64,000 bases of DNA from Deltaproteobacteria bacterium. Its GTDB lineage: Bacteria; Desulfobacterota; Binatia; HRBIN30; JACQVA1. Each line of letters opens with the position of its first letter. Positions within the stretch are counted from its first letter, which is position 1. The position numbers and the translations under genes are program-made. This document shows, one piece after another, positions 62,259-64,000 of the stretch. The notes under the pieces are model-generated. The model made no database searches, had not been told where the DNA came from, and worked only from the letters and a program-made list of their open reading frames with translations. The DNA lies in NCBI GenBank assembly GCA_016210005.1, contig JACQVA010000012.1, positions 1 through 64,000 on the forward strand. The letters are read 5' to 3'.

Positions 62259-63573
62259 GACATCCGCCGTCGAGCCGCCGATGTCCAAACCCGCCGGCGG
62301 CTGCCGCGTAACGGTGATGTCGCCCGGTGCGGAACTCGGCGGTGCGGAGAGAAGCTTGCTGGCGTTTCTGCAAGCCAGCGGGGCGTACGGGCTTGAGACC
62401 TCGGTCATCCTGCCGCGCGGCGGGGCCTTGGCGCTGGCGCTGGCGTCGCAAGGGCGGCAAGGAAGGGTCGTGCAGCCGCCGCGGGCACTGCTGCGGCAAT
62501 CTCGGCATCTACATCCGGTCAGCCTGGCGATGGCGACGCTGTTGCCGGTAGCGGTACCGCGCTATCTGGCACGGCTGGCGGCGGCAATCCGCGCCGAAGC
62601 TCCGGACGTGCTCTATTCCAACGGCGTCAAGGCGCACTTGCTGGCAAGCGCGCTCGGACCGTGGCTCGGCGTGCCGGTGGTGTGGCACGTGCGCGACTTC
62701 CTCGATGGGCCGCTGCTGACGCGCCTTGCGGACAAAGTGCCACAGCGGGTGATCGCGAATTCCGAAGCCGTGGCTGCGCACCTGTCTCGGGGCATGCGCC
62801 AGCCGCACAAGGTCTGCGCCATCCACAACGCCGTCGATTTGAACGAGTTCTCGCCGGCCGGGCGGTCTAGCAGTGCGGCAATGCGTTACCCGGCCCCCTA
62901 TCGTGTCGGGCTGCCCGCGGTGCTGGCGCGCTGGAAGGGCCAGCTCCTGTTCCTCGATGCCGTCGAGCGCATCCGCCAGCACTGCCCCGGCACCCTGTTC
63001 TTCATCATCGGCGGCAGCATCTACGACACCACCAGCGAATGGGGCTATGAACGCGAGTTGCGGGGCGAGATCGCCCGCCGCCGGCTGGATGAAGTGGTTG
63101 TTATCACCGGCTTCCAACGCGACATGGCGCCATGGTACCGCGCGCTGGACGTCTGCGTGCACGCCTCGACTCGACCCGAGCCGTTCGGCCGCACGGTGAT
63201 GGAAGCGATGGCCTGCGGCCGCGCGCTGGTGGCGGCCCGTGCCGGTGGAATTCCCGAGTTGGTTAGCCATGGACAAAATGGTCTCCTCTATCCCATGGGC
63301 GACGCCCGCGCCCTCGCCGATGCCGTGGTCATGCTCTTGAGCAATCCGCGCGAGCGGCTCCGCTTGGGTGTGGCGGCGAGAGCGGCGGCCGTCGAGCGCT
63401 TCTCACCCGAACGCTACGCGGCCAGCATTGCTTCAGTGCTACGGGCGGCAGCGGATAGTAAGACCAGGTGTGTGTACAACGGATTAGACAGATCGAACGG
63501 ATTCTGCGGAGAGACCCGGGCGCGGATCTCACCGGATCTCAGAGGATCCGAACGCTCCGGTCAATCCGCCTAA
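62236..63573 (+). CDS. Family 4 glycosyltransferase with repeat-derived tail
   Basis: The product has 445 residues from the ATG at 62236, overlapping the fusion gene by 23 bp (ATG 62281 is an alternative). The N-terminal half has SPGAELGGAERSLLAFLQ and the acceptor cleft motif VVWHVRDFLDGPL. The donor half has LPAVLARWKGQLLFLDAV, FIIGGS, and STRPEPFGRTVMEAMACGRALVA with its E-x7-E. The catalytic part ends by about residue 410. The last 32 residues are encoded by a palindromic element and are unlikely to be functional. Confidence 0.9.
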   Translation: MKNFSITETSAVEPPMSKPAGGCRVTVMSPGAELGGAERSLLAFLQASGAYGLETSVILPRGGALALALASQGRQGRVVQPPRALLRQSRHLHPVSLAMATLLPVAVPRYLARLAAAIRAEAPDVLYSNGVKAHLLASALGPWLGVPVVWHVRDFLDGPLLTRLADKVPQRVIANSEAVAAHLSRGMRQPHKVCAIHNAVDLNEFSPAGRSSSAAMRYPAPYRVGLPAVLARWKGQLLFLDAVERIRQHCPGTLFFIIGGSIYDTTSEWGYERELRGEIARRRLDEVVVITGFQRDMAPWYRALDVCVHASTRPEPFGRTVMEAMACGRALVAARAGGIPELVSHGQNGLLYPMGDARALADAVVMLLSNPRERLRLGVAARAAAVERFSPERYAASIASVLRAAADSKTRCVYNGLDRSNGFCGETRARISPDLRGSERSGQSA

Positions 63574-63591
63574 TCCGTTCAATCCGTTGTA
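63475..63591. repeat. Long imperfect palindromic element
   Basis: TACAACGGATT (63475-63485) and AATCCGTTGTA (63581-63591) are perfect 11-bp inverted ends. GAACGGATT (63495-63503) mirrors AATCCGTTC (63572-63580), with a GC-rich centre. The stop codon of the glycosyltransferase (63571-63573) lies within it. Confidence 0.8.
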
Positions 63592-63612
63592 GCATCACCG
63601 CCAAGGCGTAGG

Positions 63613-64000
63613 ATGCACCGGCAACTGCACCAGTATCACCCGATCATCGGCTATCACTTCGTCCCGGGAGTGAAGGCCCGCGTGGAGCACGAGGGCGGGG
63701 GCTATCTCGTGCGGGTCAACCAGGCCGGCTTTCGTTGCGACCACGAGTTCGTGCCGCACAAGCGGCCCGGTACGTTTCGCGTCCTGCTGTTCGGTGACTC
63801 CTACACCGCCGGTGACGGGGTGAGCAACCGCTATCGTTACGGCAACCTCATGGAGCGCGCCATTGCGGACCTCGAGGTCTACAACTTCGGTCTCTCAGGG
63901 ACCGGAACCGATCAGCAGTACCTGATCTTCCGTCAGATGGCGGCGGACATCGAGCATGATCTCATCGTCATCAGCGTGTTCGTCGAAAACATCCGCCGGG
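63613..64000 (+). CDS. SGNH-hydrolase-like protein (truncated by window end)
   Basis: A frame opens at the ATG at 63613 (GTAGG upstream) and runs off the right edge after 129 codons. It reads HPIIGYHFVPG, then an RVLLFGDSYTAGDGV block that is SGNH motif I with its Ser, and YNFGLSGTGTDQQYLIF, matching the Gly/Asn blocks II-III region. Proteins of this type in polysaccharide loci act as acyl-esterases or O-acetyl transfer partners. Only the N-terminal part is visible, with no signal peptide, so location is uncertain. Confidence 0.8.
   Translation, partial: MHRQLHQYHPIIGYHFVPGVKARVEHEGGGYLVRVNQAGFRCDHEFVPHKRPGTFRVLLFGDSYTAGDGVSNRYRYGNLMERAIADLEVYNFGLSGTGTDQQYLIFRQMAADIEHDLIVISVFVENIRR

Noticed and set aside
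1-64000. CRISPR arrays, tRNA, rRNA and riboswitches.
   Set aside because: No regularly spaced repeats, tRNA cloverleaf-like segments or recognisable riboswitch cores were seen on either strand.

Overview
The window is GC-rich, densely coded bacterial DNA from a Gram-negative organism. A Wza-type outer-membrane export lipoprotein, a fused Wzz/tyrosine kinase, an ETF pair, oligopeptidases, tandem Hsp20 genes and a B12-binding radical SAM enzyme together suggest an uncultured deltaproteobacterium-like lineage such as Binatota or a relative. The taxonomy is inference, since no rRNA, tRNA or ribosomal protein gene is present to test it.

Region 1 (1-9727) is housekeeping: a slipin, a Pro-aminopeptidase, two Hsp20 chaperones, a radical SAM/B12 enzyme, a coupled minus-strand run (6-pyruvoyl-tetrahydropterin synthase family protein, small cytochrome c-like lipoprotein, leucyl aminopeptidase) and etfB-etfA. 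Region 2 (9801-11655) is a complete ISKra4-type insertion sequence with 24-bp imperfect inverted ends, a perfect 9-bp target duplication and a two-frame transposase joined at an A5G6 slippery run. Region 3 (11665-16165) holds a LarA-like racemase, an M3 oligoendopeptidase, a left-handed beta-helix acyltransferase and a short-chain dehydrogenase.

Region 4 (16373-64000) is one very large polysaccharide locus read entirely from the plus strand. It opens with two tandem REC-first sensor kinases. A long leader with a sigma-54-like site follows, then the export core (Wza-like, Wzc-like) and a NusG/RfaH-type antiterminator. Next come an exported protein with a sorting-signal-like C-terminus, an O-antigen ligase/polymerase-like protein and an ABC exporter pair (Wzm/Wzt). 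The rest is biosynthesis: a phosphonate module (PEP mutase with cytidylyltransferase domain, phosphonopyruvate decarboxylase, phosphonoacetaldehyde reductase-like enzyme, TagF-like transferase), a CDP-glucose-derived sugar module (RfbF, RfbG, C-methyltransferase, Gfo/Idh oxidoreductase), many glycosyltransferases and methyltransferases, a second polymerase candidate, an O-acyltransferase, a glutamine amidotransferase fused to a glycosyltransferase, and a truncated SGNH-type protein at the right edge.

Taken together, the best reading is a secreted glycan carrying a branched deoxysugar, O-acyl groups, probably an amidated uronic acid, and a 2-hydroxyethylphosphonate substituent transferred by a teichoic-acid-type phosphotransferase. 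The phosphonate branch, the amidotransferase-glycosyltransferase fusion, the toroid-methyltransferase fusion and the candidate regulation (sigma-54-like site, RfaH-type factor) are the most novel parts. Dispersed palindromic repeats occur inside the locus, and one of them supplies the last 32 codons of a glycosyltransferase gene.
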